Shown: positions 1 through 8,627 of the stretch, piece after piece
Position numbering within the stretch: the first letter of the stretch is position 1
Layout of the letters: every line of letters begins with the position of its first letter
Assembly: GCA_937974195.1 (NCBI GenBank)
Contig: CALJIC010000085.1
Span: forward strand, 1 to 9,802
Length of the DNA stretch: 9,802 nucleotides
Direction: 5' to 3'
Origin: an uncultured Roseiflexaceae bacterium
GTDB lineage: Bacteria; Chloroflexota; Chloroflexia; Chloroflexales; Roseiflexaceae
Made by a program: the position numbers and the translations under genes
Notes under the pieces: model-generated
Told to the model about the DNA's origin: nothing
Database searches by the model: none
Seen by the model: only the letters and a program-made list of their open reading frames with translations

Positions 1-8
1 GCGGGGAA

Positions 9-24
9 TGTGACTTTTCTCACG
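9..24. promoter_or_regulatory. putative CRP-type operator (TGTGA-N6-TCACG)
   Basis: The half-sites TGTGA (9-13) and TCACG (20-24) are separated by six bases. This fits the CRP consensus TGTGA-N6-TCACA except for one base. It lies 34 bp beyond the stop codon of the CRP/FNR-family gene, so it would control something to the left of the window rather than that gene's own promoter. The regulator next door carries the residues that read TGTGA in CRP, which makes the pairing plausible. One site of this length can arise by chance. Confidence 0.4.
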
Positions 25-57
25 CATTCACCCTCGGTTGCGATCCCTTCACCGATG

Positions 58-744
58 TCACGTCTGGCGCTGGCGCGCCAGCCCCTCCCGATCCACGACC
101 GCGATCGATCCGCGCTCCACGCGGATCAGGCCCAGCGCCTCGAATGTCTTCAGCGTCCGCCCGACCATCTCGCGCACCGTGCCGATCCGCGCCGCCATCT
201 CCGCCTGGGTGAGCGGCACCACCTCGGCGCCGCGCTCGGCCGCCTCCGCCTGCTCCAGCAGCAGCCCGGCCAGGCGCCCCTGCACCGTGTGGAGCGCCAG
301 CGTGTCCACCAGGTTGACGAGGTGCCGCAGCCGGCCGGTGAACTCGCGCAGCAGCGCCAGCGCGAGCGGCGGGTGCTCCTCGACCACGCGCCGCATGGCG
401 TCGCGGGGCAGCGCGAGCAGCTGCACATCGGTGAGCGCCTCGGCGTTGGCCGGGCAGGGGCCGTCGTCGAAGATCGGCACGGTGTTGAAGTGCCCGCCGC
501 GCGGGATCACGTTGAGCACCTGCTCGCGCCCGCCGGGCCCGATGCGCGAGATCTTCACGCGCCCGGACACCACGATATACATCGCCTCGGCCGGGTCGCC
601 CTCAACCTGGATGACCGTCCCAGCCGGCCGCTGCAGCGGGATCGCGATCCGCGCCAGATCGGCGATCGCCGGCGCCGGCAGGTCGGCGCAGAAGCTCACC
701 CGCCGCAGGAGTGCCTCGCGTGCGTTCATAGAGGTTACGCTCAT
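58..744 (-). CDS. CRP/FNR-family transcriptional regulator
   Basis: A cytoplasmic DNA-binding regulator of 228 residues, the normal family length. Residues about 12-125 form the cyclic-nucleotide-binding-like beta roll, 125-165 the long dimerisation helix, and 175-225 the winged helix-turn-helix (LTQAEMAARIG then REMVGR at 191-196). R191, E192 and R196 match R180, E181 and R185 of E. coli CRP, the residues that read TGTGA. The phosphate cassette is different: where CRP has Gly-Glu and Arg-Ser for cAMP, this protein has N87-T88 and P98-A99 within an FNTVPIFDDGP stretch, so cAMP is probably not the effector. Only two cysteines (19, 97) are present, so there is no FNR iron-sulfur cluster. It is the last gene of the antiporter operon, 88 bp after the KefB-like gene. 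An in-frame ATG at 729 is an alternative start; neither has a strong ribosome binding site. Confidence 0.9.
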   Translation of the reverse strand: MSVTSMNAREALLRRVSFCADLPAPAIADLARIAIPLQRPAGTVIQVEGDPAEAMYIVVSGRVKISRIGPGGREQVLNVIPRGGHFNTVPIFDDGPCPANAEALTDVQLLALPRDAMRRVVEEHPPLALALLREFTGRLRHLVNLVDTLALHTVQGRLAGLLLEQAEAAERGAEVVPLTQAEMAARIGTVREMVGRTLKTFEALGLIRVERGSIAVVDREGLARQRQT

Positions 745-750
745 TCTTGT

Positions 751-794
751 TTTCTGCTGCGCCGGGCAACGAAGCTGCCACAGCGCAGCAGAAA
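751..794. repeat. strong hairpin: 12-bp perfect inverted repeat before the crp-like gene
   Basis: TTTCTGCTGCGC (751-762) and GCGCAGCAGAAA (783-794) are perfect reverse complements around a 20-base loop. The loop contains a further 4-bp stem, GGCA (765-768) with TGCC (776-779). In the minus-strand transcript the hairpin ends six bases before the ATG at 744 and would cover the ribosome binding region. No U-tract follows on either strand, so it is not a standard intrinsic terminator. It may slow translation of the regulator, or stabilise or process the mRNA between the two cistrons; these roles are inference. Confidence 0.75.
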
Positions 795-832
795 GGGATA
801 CGTAGAGGGCCTGCGCGGGAGCGCCGCTCGCC

Positions 833-2914
833 TCACGCGTAGTGCGACGGGGCCATCTCGCCCGCCGACTGCGCGTCCTCCTCTTCCTTCGCGGCCTCCA
901 CCGCCTGCCCGGGCGGCGGCACCTCGGGGGCCAGGATCTCCCGCGCCCGCGCGATCTGCTCGGCGTCGCCGATCACGCCGACGATATCGCCGACCTGGAA
1001 GCGCGTGGCGGACTTCGGGTTCGCGATCACCTGCCCCTCGCGCAGCATCGCGATCACCGACGCCTCCGTCACCGCGCGGATGTTCGTCTCGGCGAGCGTC
1101 CGGCCGACGGCCCGGCTCCCCGCCGCGATCGTGATCCAGGCGATCTCGATCCCGCGCACCATGCGGATGAGCTGGTCGAGCACCCGGTGCTCCTCGGCGC
1201 TGTTGATCGACGGCTCGTACTGGTCGCGGCGCACCGCGTCGGCGTACTGCTGCACCTCGGTCGGCGGGTAGTCGAGCCTGAGGAGCGTGTGGCGCAGCAC
1301 CTCCAGGCCGCCCTCCAGCTCCGGGTGGATGACATCCTGTGCCCCGAGGGCAGCTATGCGCCGCACGCCCTTCTCCGTCGCCGCCCGGGCGATGATCGGC
1401 AGGTTGGGCGCCAGGCGCCGCCCCGCCGCCACCACCATCTCGGTCGCCGCCTCGTCCGGCAGCGTCACCACCAGCACCCGCGCCCGGCTCAGCCCGGCGT
1501 GGTCCAGCACCTCGGAGTTCGACGCGTCGCCGTAGAGCGTGGGCACCCCCTCGCGCTCGAACTCCGCCGCGCGCGCGGCGTCGACCTCCACCACCAGCCG
1601 CGGGACGCCCAGGTGCCCGAGGACGCGCACGATGTGCCGCCCGACCCGCCCGTAGCCGACCACCACGACGTGGTCGCTGAGCGAGTCAGCGGGCGCCGGC
1701 GGCGACGGGCCGTGCCGGTCGAGCAGCTGCCAGAGCGCCGGCATGCGCTGGAGCACCCGCTCCGCATACGGGATCGCGCGGAACATCAGCGGGTTGATCA
1801 TGATCGACAGCAGCGCCCCCGCCAGAATGAGCGAGTACTGGTCCTGGGTCATCACGCCCAGGCGCACGCCCGCCTGCCCGACGATGAAGGAGAACTCGCC
1901 GATCTGGCTGAGCCCGGCCGCCACCACCAGCACCGTGCGCGCCGGGATCGGGAAGAGCATGCCCAGCATCCCGGAGATCAGCACCTTGCCGATCACGATC
2001 AGCAGCGTCAGCACCAGCACCTGCCCGGCGTTGGCGAGCAGGTAGTTGACGTTGACCAGCATCCCGACCGACACGAAGAACAGCACGGCGAAGGTCTCGC
2101 GGAACGGCAGCACCTCGTCGCCGACCTGGTGGCTGAAGGTCGACTCGCCGAGTATCACGCCGCCCAGGAACGCGCCCAGCGCGAGCGAGACGCCGAACAG
2201 CTCGGCCGAGCCGACTGCGACGCCGAGCGCGACGGCGACGACGGCGAGGATGAACAGCTCGCGCGAGCGGGTGTGGATGATGCGCATGAGCAGCCAGGGG
2301 GCCAGGCGCGCCCCGCCGAACATCATCAGCGCGACGAAGACGCCGGCCTTCAGAAGCGCGCCCCCGGCGCTCAGCCACCCGCCGCCCCCGCCGGCGGTCA
2401 CGATCGACGGCAGTAGCACCAGGATGAGCACCGTCGCCAGGTCCTCCAGCACGAGCCAGCCGACCGCCAGGCGGCCGTGCGAGGTGTTGAGCAGCCCGTT
2501 GTCCATCAGGCCGCGCAGCAGCACGACGGTGCTGGCGATCGAGATCGCCAGCCCGAGCACCAGGCCCGCGGGGATCGGCCAGCCCCACAGCTGGGACAGG
2601 CCGAAGCCGGCCGCCGATGCGATCAGCATCAGCGCGGTCGCGCCCGGGACTGCCACCGTCCGCACCTCCCACAGGTCGCGGAACGAGAAGTGCAGCCCGA
2701 CGCCGAACATGAGGAAGATGACGCCGAGCTCAGCCAGCTGGCTGATCGTCTCGACGTCGCCGACGAACCCGGGGGTGAATGGCCCGATCGCCATCCCGGC
2801 CAGCAGATATCCCACAATTGTCGGCAGGCCGATGCGCCGCGCGAGCAGGCCGCCCGCGAAGGCTGCCACCAGCGCCGCGGCAATGTTCAACAGCAGCGGC
2901 AGATCATGATGCAT
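833..2914 (-). CDS. KefB/YbaL-type CPA2 monovalent cation:proton antiporter with TrkA-N and TrkA-C domains
   Basis: An inner-membrane K+ (or Na+)/H+ antiporter of the CPA2 family, 693 residues. Residues 1-385 form the hydrophobic exchanger domain of about 12-13 helices; the E157-D158 pair in GWLVLEDLATV is the conserved acidic transport site. A cytoplasmic TrkA-N/RCK domain follows from about 414, with the Rossmann loop GYGRVG at 420-425, the acidic strand end VVEVD (441-445) and YGDAS (461-465), so NAD(H) or a related nucleotide should gate it. TrkA-C spans about 590-655, and the tail is polar and Glu-rich. The RCK_C addition and length fit YbaL/RosB-like proteins better than glutathione-gated KefC, but the exact subfamily is unsure. 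The ATG at 2914 has GGAGGAG just upstream. It follows the unknown membrane gene by 54 bp and precedes the CRP-like gene. Confidence 0.93.
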   Translation of the reverse strand: MHHDLPLLLNIAAALVAAFAGGLLARRIGLPTIVGYLLAGMAIGPFTPGFVGDVETISQLAELGVIFLMFGVGLHFSFRDLWEVRTVAVPGATALMLIASAAGFGLSQLWGWPIPAGLVLGLAISIASTVVLLRGLMDNGLLNTSHGRLAVGWLVLEDLATVLILVLLPSIVTAGGGGGWLSAGGALLKAGVFVALMMFGGARLAPWLLMRIIHTRSRELFILAVVAVALGVAVGSAELFGVSLALGAFLGGVILGESTFSHQVGDEVLPFRETFAVLFFVSVGMLVNVNYLLANAGQVLVLTLLIVIGKVLISGMLGMLFPIPARTVLVVAAGLSQIGEFSFIVGQAGVRLGVMTQDQYSLILAGALLSIMINPLMFRAIPYAERVLQRMPALWQLLDRHGPSPPAPADSLSDHVVVVGYGRVGRHIVRVLGHLGVPRLVVEVDAARAAEFEREGVPTLYGDASNSEVLDHAGLSRARVLVVTLPDEAATEMVVAAGRRLAPNLPIIARAATEKGVRRIAALGAQDVIHPELEGGLEVLRHTLLRLDYPPTEVQQYADAVRRDQYEPSINSAEEHRVLDQLIRMVRGIEIAWITIAAGSRAVGRTLAETNIRAVTEASVIAMLREGQVIANPKSATRFQVGDIVGVIGDAEQIARAREILAPEVPPPGQAVEAAKEEEDAQSAGEMAPSHYA

Positions 2915-2968
2915 CCTCGCTCCTCCATCCTCTGCATCTCCCCTGTCCCGCGACCGTCTCTCCGTCCC

Positions 2969-3909
2969 TTACACGCAGGGGTCTCCGAGGAGCAGCCCCA
3001 CCCCGACTCCGACGAGCCCGCCGCTGATCGCGCTCAGCAGCGCCGTCCGCCGCAGCGCCGGGAGCACCCACACCGCGATGGCGAGCGCCAGCAGATCGAG
3101 GAATGCCGCGCCCGCGACGGACCACCCCGCCCACGGCTGAACGCAGCCGAAGATCGCCGCGCTCGGCGCCAGCCCCTCCGCGATCAGGTGCAGCTCGACC
3201 CCCGGCGCCAGCGTGACGACGGCGCTCAGGAACAGCAGCACGCCGCGGAAGATGTCTCTCGCGCCGCTCGGCATGTCGGCGCGCGACGAGGCCGGCGGGC
3301 CTGCGACCGCCCGCCCAACCCGGCCGTTCCGGCGCGACGCAGCCTGCCTGGAGACGAGCCTGGCCCAGCTGCTCCGGCCGCTGTGCGCGAGCCGCCCGTT
3401 CGTCCGCACCAGCTCCGCCGCGCTGCGGGGCTGTCCGTTGATCTGCAGCGCCGGGCGACGCCCGCTCCGCCCCAGGCTGCTCTGCGCCCTGCGCTGGAGC
3501 GACGCGCCCGCGCCTTTGACCACGCCCGGCGCGCGCAGCGCGCGGCTGCCCCGCCGCCACAGCAGCAGCGCGGCGTCGGCCGCCATGCCGAGCAGCGCCA
3601 GGTGCGGCACCGCAGCGCGCAGCCGGCCCTCGGGCAGCGACGGCGGCGGGAGCGACGTGTCCCACAGATAGATCACCGCCGCCAGGACCAGCGGGTAGAC
3701 CACAAACCGGAGCGACAGCGGCCAGTCTGTGCCCAGCAGGGCGCCGGCGATCGCCAGCGCGATCAGCTGCAGCGCGATCGCCGTCCTGCTCCAGCCGGGC
3801 TCGCGCAGCTCCATCACCAGGCTGAGCAGCAGCAGCGCGCCGGCGAGGATCATCGCCCCGAGCACCAGCAGGGCCGCGCGCCGCGGCCAGGACGGGCGTA
3901 GCGTAATAC

Positions 3910-3913
<4 letters not shown>
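2969..3913 (-). CDS. unrecognised multi-pass membrane protein with a long basic linker
   Basis: I do not recognise this family. The 314-residue protein has hydrophobic segments at about 12-34, 43-61, 67-84 and 101-119. A hydrophilic stretch from 120 to 219 is rich in Arg, Ser, Ala and Gly, and further hydrophobic segments lie at about 221-245, 250-285 and 290-310. The linker is very basic and looks disordered. Its codons are still strongly GC-ending (51 of 55 codons over residues 166-220 by my count), which argues for true translation in this frame. The ATG at 3913 overlaps the stop of the upstream antiporter as ATGA, implying translational coupling. Lying between two cation/proton antiporters, it may be an accessory subunit or work in the same homeostasis pathway; that rests on position alone. 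A recent in-frame insertion creating the linker is an alternative. Confidence 0.75.
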
Positions 3914-5535
<1,622 letters not shown>

Positions 5536-5733
5536 CGAGAACCCTTTCTCCCATGCATTTCTCTGCGGTCCCGCGGCATCTCCCGCCTGAACGATCGGAA
5601 GGCCCTCTATCCCCTGCCGCTGCGCCGCCGAGCGGGGAGGCGAACCTGTATGCCCCTACGCGAGCGCGGAGGCTGGACCGCCCTCGTTCGCAGGGATCTG
5701 GTGGGCCGCAGGCACACCAGAGATCTGTCTCTA

Positions 5734-5749
5734 CCGCCGCAGAGCGGCG
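5734..5749. repeat. dispersed GC hairpin repeat, copy 1
   Basis: CCGCCGCAGAGCGGCG, a 6-bp stem (CGCCGC/GCGGCG) with an AGA loop. It is identical over 16 bases to 6032-6047 and differs by one base from 8702-8717. Confidence 0.7.
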
Positions 5750-5879
5750 ATCAAAGGCAACGTGTGAGGATGTGCTGCCCTCCGCACCCCCCGGCGGAGA
5801 GCTTGGAGGCTCGCTCGGACGGCCGCGCAGCTGCTTGGCTTACGCGGCAGCCTCGCCCGCGCACCCCCTAGAGGGGTCT

Positions 5880-5898
5880 GAGGAGGTGAAGCCTCCTC
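5880..5898. repeat. 7-bp hairpin GAGGAGG/CCTCCTC
   Basis: A perfect 7-bp stem with a TGAAG loop, lying four bases after a second small hairpin (CCCCT/AGGGG, 5865-5876). On the plus strand it is followed by CCGGGAGCCCTTCTT, which is a poor U-tract. It could act as a weak terminator or an mRNA end-stabiliser; the role is unproven. Confidence 0.6.
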
Positions 5899-6010
5899 CG
5901 GGAGCCCTTCTTCCGCTCAGTCAACAGCTAGGAGCTCTGCGGTCGGCGATGACCGCCGCCCTTACAGAGAGGCTTGGAAGATCGGTGGGCGCTCCAAGAT
6001 CCCTTTCTTC

Positions 6011-6025
6011 CGCCGCTTCGCGGCG
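6011..6025. repeat. GC hairpin with TTC loop
   Basis: CGCCGC-TTC-GCGGCG, a perfect 6-bp stem, six bases before hairpin copy 2 (6032-6048). Its stem matches the dispersed repeat but its loop differs. The pair lies 39-76 bases downstream of the ATPase stop on the minus strand and may mark the transcript end. Confidence 0.65.
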
Positions 6026-6031
6026 TTTGTG

Positions 6032-6048
6032 CCGCCGCAGAGCGGCGG
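6032..6048. repeat. dispersed GC hairpin repeat, copy 2
   Basis: CCGCCGC-AGA-GCGGCGG, a perfect 7-bp stem. Similarity to the copy at 8702 appears to continue past the hairpin: both are followed within about 30 bases by a GCGG, a TTC-rich patch and an AAGGCG block. This suggests a longer degenerate repeat element of about 45 bp. Confidence 0.65.
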
Positions 6049-6086
6049 TTCGCGGAGATTTCGGGAAGGCGCAGCCTCCCCATCTG

Positions 6087-8183
6087 CTAACGGTTCCGCA
6101 GCAGCCGCGCCGAGTTGCCGAGGATGCCGAGGTCCGGAAGCGCCTGCGCCGCCGCGGCCAGGATCGGCGGCAGGAAGCCGAGCGCGGCCAGCGACAGCCC
6201 CACCAGGTTGTAGAGCGCCGTGAAGGCGATGTTGCTCCTGACGACGCGCATCGTCCGCCGCGCGATGCCGATCACCTCCGGCACGAGCGTCCAGTCGTCC
6301 CGCATCAGGGCGATGTGCGCCGCCTCGATCGCCACGTCGCTGCCGGCCACGCCCATCGCGATGCCCACATCGGCCTGCGCCAGCGCCGGCGCGTCGTTCA
6401 CGCCGTCGCCCACCATCACCACCCGCCGGCCCTGCGCCTGGTACTCTTTTACAATGCGAATCTTGTCCTCGGGCAGCAGGCCGGCGCGGTAGCCGACCCC
6501 GAGCTGGCCGGCGAGCGCCGCCGCGGCGCGCTCGTTGTCGCCCGTCAGCAGCTCGATCGTCCCGATGCCGAGCTGCCGCACCCGCCCCAGCGCCGCCGCG
6601 ACCTCCGGGCGCAGCGTGTCCGCCGCCGCGAGGACCCCCACCGGCTCGCCGTCGCGCGCCACGAACAGCAGCGTCTTGCCCTCGGCCTCCAGGGCGCCCG
6701 CGGCGTCCCACCCGCGCTGCGGCACGATGCGCCGGCTGCCGACCGCCACCACACGCCCGTCGACGACCGCGCGCACCCCCTGCCCGGGCAGGGCCTCGAA
6801 GCGCTCGGGGGCCGGCGCCGCCAGCCCGCGCTCGGCGGCCGCCACGCGCACCGCCTCAGCCAGCGGGTGCTCCGAGTCGCGCTCGGCCGCCGCCGCCAGC
6901 GCGAGCACCTCGTCGGCGGACAGGCCGTTGAGCGGCGTCACGTCGGTGATCCGCGCGCGGCCCTGTGTGAGCGTGCCGGTCTTGTCCACCAGCAGCACAT
7001 CGGCCTGCGCCAGCAGCTCCAGATATCTCCCGCCCTTGATCAGCAGCCCGCGCCGCGCCGCCGCCCCCACCGACGCGAGCATCGCGATCGGGGTCGCGAG
7101 CGCGAACGAGCAGGAGCAGGCCACCACCAGCACCGCCGCCGTCGCCAGCGCGTCGCCGCGCAGCAGGAACGTCAGCCCTGCGACGGCGGCGACCACCGGG
7201 AGGTACCAGGCCGAGAAGCGGTCGGCGGCGCGCTGCACGTCCGCGCGGTGGCTCTCGGCCTCCTCCACCAGCCGGATGACCCGGCCGAAGGTGGTGTCCG
7301 CGCCGACCTGCTCGGCGCGCACGCGCAGGCTCCCCAGCTGCGCCACCGTCGCGGCGTAGACCCTGGCGCCGGGGTGGGCGTCGACCGGCATCGGCTCGCC
7401 GGTGATCGCGGCCTGGTCGATCGTCGCCTGGCCGCTCAGGACCACGCCGTCCACCGGGACCTGCTCGCCGGGGCGCACGACAACCACATCGCCCACCCGG
7501 ACCTCGGCCACGGGCACCACGCGCTCGCCGCCGTCCCGCTCGACGCGCGCGGTCTGCGGCGCGAGCGCGGTGAGATCCTTCACCGCCCTGCGGGCGCGCT
7601 CGGTGGTGAACTGCTCGACGTACTCGCCGAGCCGCATGAAGAAGACGACGACCGCCGCCGTGGCCCACTCGCCCACCGCCATGGCCGCGACCGCGCCGAC
7701 GCTCATCAGGGTGTGGGAGATCACGCGGCCGGCGAGCGCGGCGCGCACGACGTTGCGGAAGATCGGGAAGCCGAATATGAGCACCGCGGCGAGCCAGACC
7801 GGCCAGGGCGCGCGGTCGGTCACGGCCTCGAGCAGGCCGAGCCACTCGCCGGCGACGACGATGAACAGCACCGCGCCGAAGACAGCGCCGAGCAGCGTCA
7901 GCGCCTGGCGGCTGACTGCGCTGCCCGAGGCGGCGGCCGCCGCCGCCCGATCGCCGTCCGCCGCCTGCTCGGGCGAGCTGTACCCGGCCCCGGCGATCGC
8001 CGCGCGCAGCGCGGTCCGGTCGACGCGGCCCGGCTCGACGCGCACGACGGCCTTCTCGGCGCCCAGCAGCACCTCGGCGGAGATCACCCCCGGCACCGCG
8101 CACAGCGCGTCGCGCACATGGGCCGCGCACGAGGCGCAGTCCATGCCCAGCACGGGGAGCTCCAGGGTCTGCTGCCCGGTCAT
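6087..8183 (-). CDS. heavy-metal-translocating P1B-type ATPase with a Cys-Ser-Cys membrane motif
   Basis: An inner-membrane pump that uses ATP to export a soft metal ion, 698 residues. An N-terminal HMA domain (about 5-70) carries GMDCASC with C16 and C19. Hydrophobic helices lie at about 95-185, followed by the actuator domain with TGE (261-263). The transmembrane metal site reads C356-S357-C358 in ACSCSFALATP, where most copper and zinc pumps have Cys-Pro-Cys. The aspartate phosphorylated in DKTGT is D400, the HP dipeptide is 439-440 and GDGVND is 592-597. The last helices have Y658-N659, as in copper pumps. They then have Q680-A-L-P-D684 in place of copper's MxxSS or the zinc pumps' Lys/Asp pair, so the substrate cannot be read by simple analogy. 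The ATG at 8183 overlaps the merR stop as ATGA; a start at 8225 would run 46 bases into merR and add residues before the HMA fold. Confidence 0.95.
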   Translation of the reverse strand: MTGQQTLELPVLGMDCASCAAHVRDALCAVPGVISAEVLLGAEKAVVRVEPGRVDRTALRAAIAGAGYSSPEQAADGDRAAAAAASGSAVSRQALTLLGAVFGAVLFIVVAGEWLGLLEAVTDRAPWPVWLAAVLIFGFPIFRNVVRAALAGRVISHTLMSVGAVAAMAVGEWATAAVVVFFMRLGEYVEQFTTERARRAVKDLTALAPQTARVERDGGERVVPVAEVRVGDVVVVRPGEQVPVDGVVLSGQATIDQAAITGEPMPVDAHPGARVYAATVAQLGSLRVRAEQVGADTTFGRVIRLVEEAESHRADVQRAADRFSAWYLPVVAAVAGLTFLLRGDALATAAVLVVACSCSFALATPIAMLASVGAAARRGLLIKGGRYLELLAQADVLLVDKTGTLTQGRARITDVTPLNGLSADEVLALAAAAERDSEHPLAEAVRVAAAERGLAAPAPERFEALPGQGVRAVVDGRVVAVGSRRIVPQRGWDAAGALEAEGKTLLFVARDGEPVGVLAAADTLRPEVAAALGRVRQLGIGTIELLTGDNERAAAALAGQLGVGYRAGLLPEDKIRIVKEYQAQGRRVVMVGDGVNDAPALAQADVGIAMGVAGSDVAIEAAHIALMRDDWTLVPEVIGIARRTMRVVRSNIAFTALYNLVGLSLAALGFLPPILAAAAQALPDLGILGNSARLLRNR

Positions 8184-8584
8184 CGGATCTCCTCCGCTAT
8201 GCGCTCCTCGAGGATCGCCGCGCACTCCTCCATCCGCAGGCAGCCGCAGCTCAGCCCGCTCTCGAGCACCTGCTTCATCTGCGTCGCGTGCGCGATGATC
8301 TTGTCCAGCTCCACCAGCTTCTGGCGGGCCAGCAGCTGCCAGCGCGCCGTCGGCGACGTGTCGGGCTCGAAGCCGTTGAGCAGCGTCTGGATCTCGGCGA
8401 TGGTGAACCCGGCCATCTGCGCGAGCTGGATCACCCGCACCCGCTGCACGGCGTCCTCGTCGTAGCGGCGGCGGCCGTTCACGCGCCTGGGTGCGCTCAA
8501 CAGGCCGATACTCTCATAGTAGCGGAGCGCCGAGGGGCGGACTCCCGTCCGTCGAGCGACGTCGCCGATGCTGAGATCATCCAT
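8180..8584 (-). CDS. MerR-family metal- or redox-sensing regulator
   Basis: A 134-residue MerR-type regulator. The winged helix-turn-helix is at the N-terminus (SIGDVARRTGV then ALRYYESIGLL, residues 5-29, and NGRRRYDEDAV, 36-46). The long dimerisation helix is at about 80-108, and the effector loop contains C113-G-C115 and C121. The Cys-Gly-Cys-x5-Cys spacing equals the last three of the four cysteines that hold the SoxR [2Fe-2S] cluster, but the first SoxR cysteine is replaced by Gly110. At the helix position where zinc sensors have Cys79 and CueR has Ser77, my alignment gives T79 (CueR Ser77 equivalent), so it is not a classic ZntR. Soft-metal sensing by the three cysteines is the likeliest job. 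GAGGGA lies six bases before the ATG. It is co-transcribed with the ATPase and divergent from the CC-PFF gene. Confidence 0.92.
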   Translation of the reverse strand: MDDLSIGDVARRTGVRPSALRYYESIGLLSAPRRVNGRRRYDEDAVQRVRVIQLAQMAGFTIAEIQTLLNGFEPDTSPTARWQLLARQKLVELDKIIAHATQMKQVLESGLSCGCLRMEECAAILEERIAEEIR

Positions 8585-8596
8585 CGAGAGTCCCTC

Positions 8597-8627
8597 TTGA
8601 CTTCAAGTGCACTTGAAATGATACAGT
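8597..8627 (+). promoter_or_regulatory. MerR-type activated promoter with 19-bp spacer, driving the CC-PFF gene
   Basis: -35 TTGACT (8597-8602) and -10 TACAGT (8622-8627) are separated by 19 bp (8603-8621). The spacer is largely filled by a perfect palindrome. A stretched 19-20-bp spacer with a dyad between the boxes is the known signature of promoters that MerR proteins activate by DNA distortion. It faces right, toward the gene at 8772, with a predicted start near 8634. Confidence 0.8.
8602..8617. promoter_or_regulatory. MerR operator palindrome
   Basis: TTCAAGTGCACTTGAA is a perfect 16-bp palindrome located 18 bp upstream of the merR start codon. It sits between the boxes of the plus-strand promoter and over the predicted start point of the minus-strand promoter. 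One bound dimer could therefore activate rightward and repress leftward transcription. Confidence 0.85.

Larger units (their letters stand above)
5536..6086. other. gene-free, hairpin-dense intergenic region
   Basis: No credible gene in 551 bp. Short perfect inverted repeats are found at 5617-5635 (CCGCT/AGCGG), 5735-5749 (CGCCGC/GCGGCG), 5780-5799 (CTCCGC/GCGGAG), 5865-5876 (CCCCT/AGGGG), 5880-5898 (GAGGAGG/CCTCCTC), 5939-5956 (GCGGTC/GACCGC), 5973-5998 (CTTGGA/TCCAAG), 6011-6025 (CGCCGC/GCGGCG) and 6032-6048 (CCGCCGC/GCGGCGG). The region must contain the 3' end of the ATPase transcript and the promoter of the antiporter operon, since both run on the minus strand. I could not place a convincing -35/-10 pair. 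None of the hairpins is followed by a clear U-tract. Confidence 0.8.

Noticed and set aside
58..744. FNR-type oxygen sensor
   Set aside because: The N-terminal cysteine cluster is absent, and the recognition helix has the CRP-type Arg-Glu-x-x-Gly-Arg.
751..794. intrinsic terminator between the KefB-like and crp-like genes
   Set aside because: The stem is strong, but neither strand has a U-tract after it.
842..2416. 524-codon plus-strand frame
   Set aside because: It is antisense to the KefB-like antiporter, whose motifs are unmistakable; the product is His/Arg/Asp-rich low complexity.
2904..3665. alternative minus-strand frame inside the unknown membrane gene, considered as evidence of a frameshift
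   Set aside because: The product is Ala/Gly/Arg low complexity without hydrophobic helices. The annotated frame has membrane segments on both sides of the linker and strong GC third positions in it.
2477..3901. 474-codon plus-strand frame
   Set aside because: It spans antisense of two genes and their junction; Arg/Gln/Pro-rich with no motif.
5650..5871. 73-codon plus-strand frame in the intergenic region
   Set aside because: No ribosome binding site, no recognisable domain, and it is built from hairpin repeat sequence.
5734..6048. CRISPR array from the repeated GC hairpins
   Set aside because: Copies are too short, irregularly spaced and not separated by uniform spacers; no cas genes are present.
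5553..8465. 970-codon open frame on the plus strand
   Set aside because: It lies opposite the ATPase and most of merR. Its product is a featureless Arg/His/Gln/Asp-rich sequence typical of antisense frames in GC-rich DNA, and it runs through the hairpin region.
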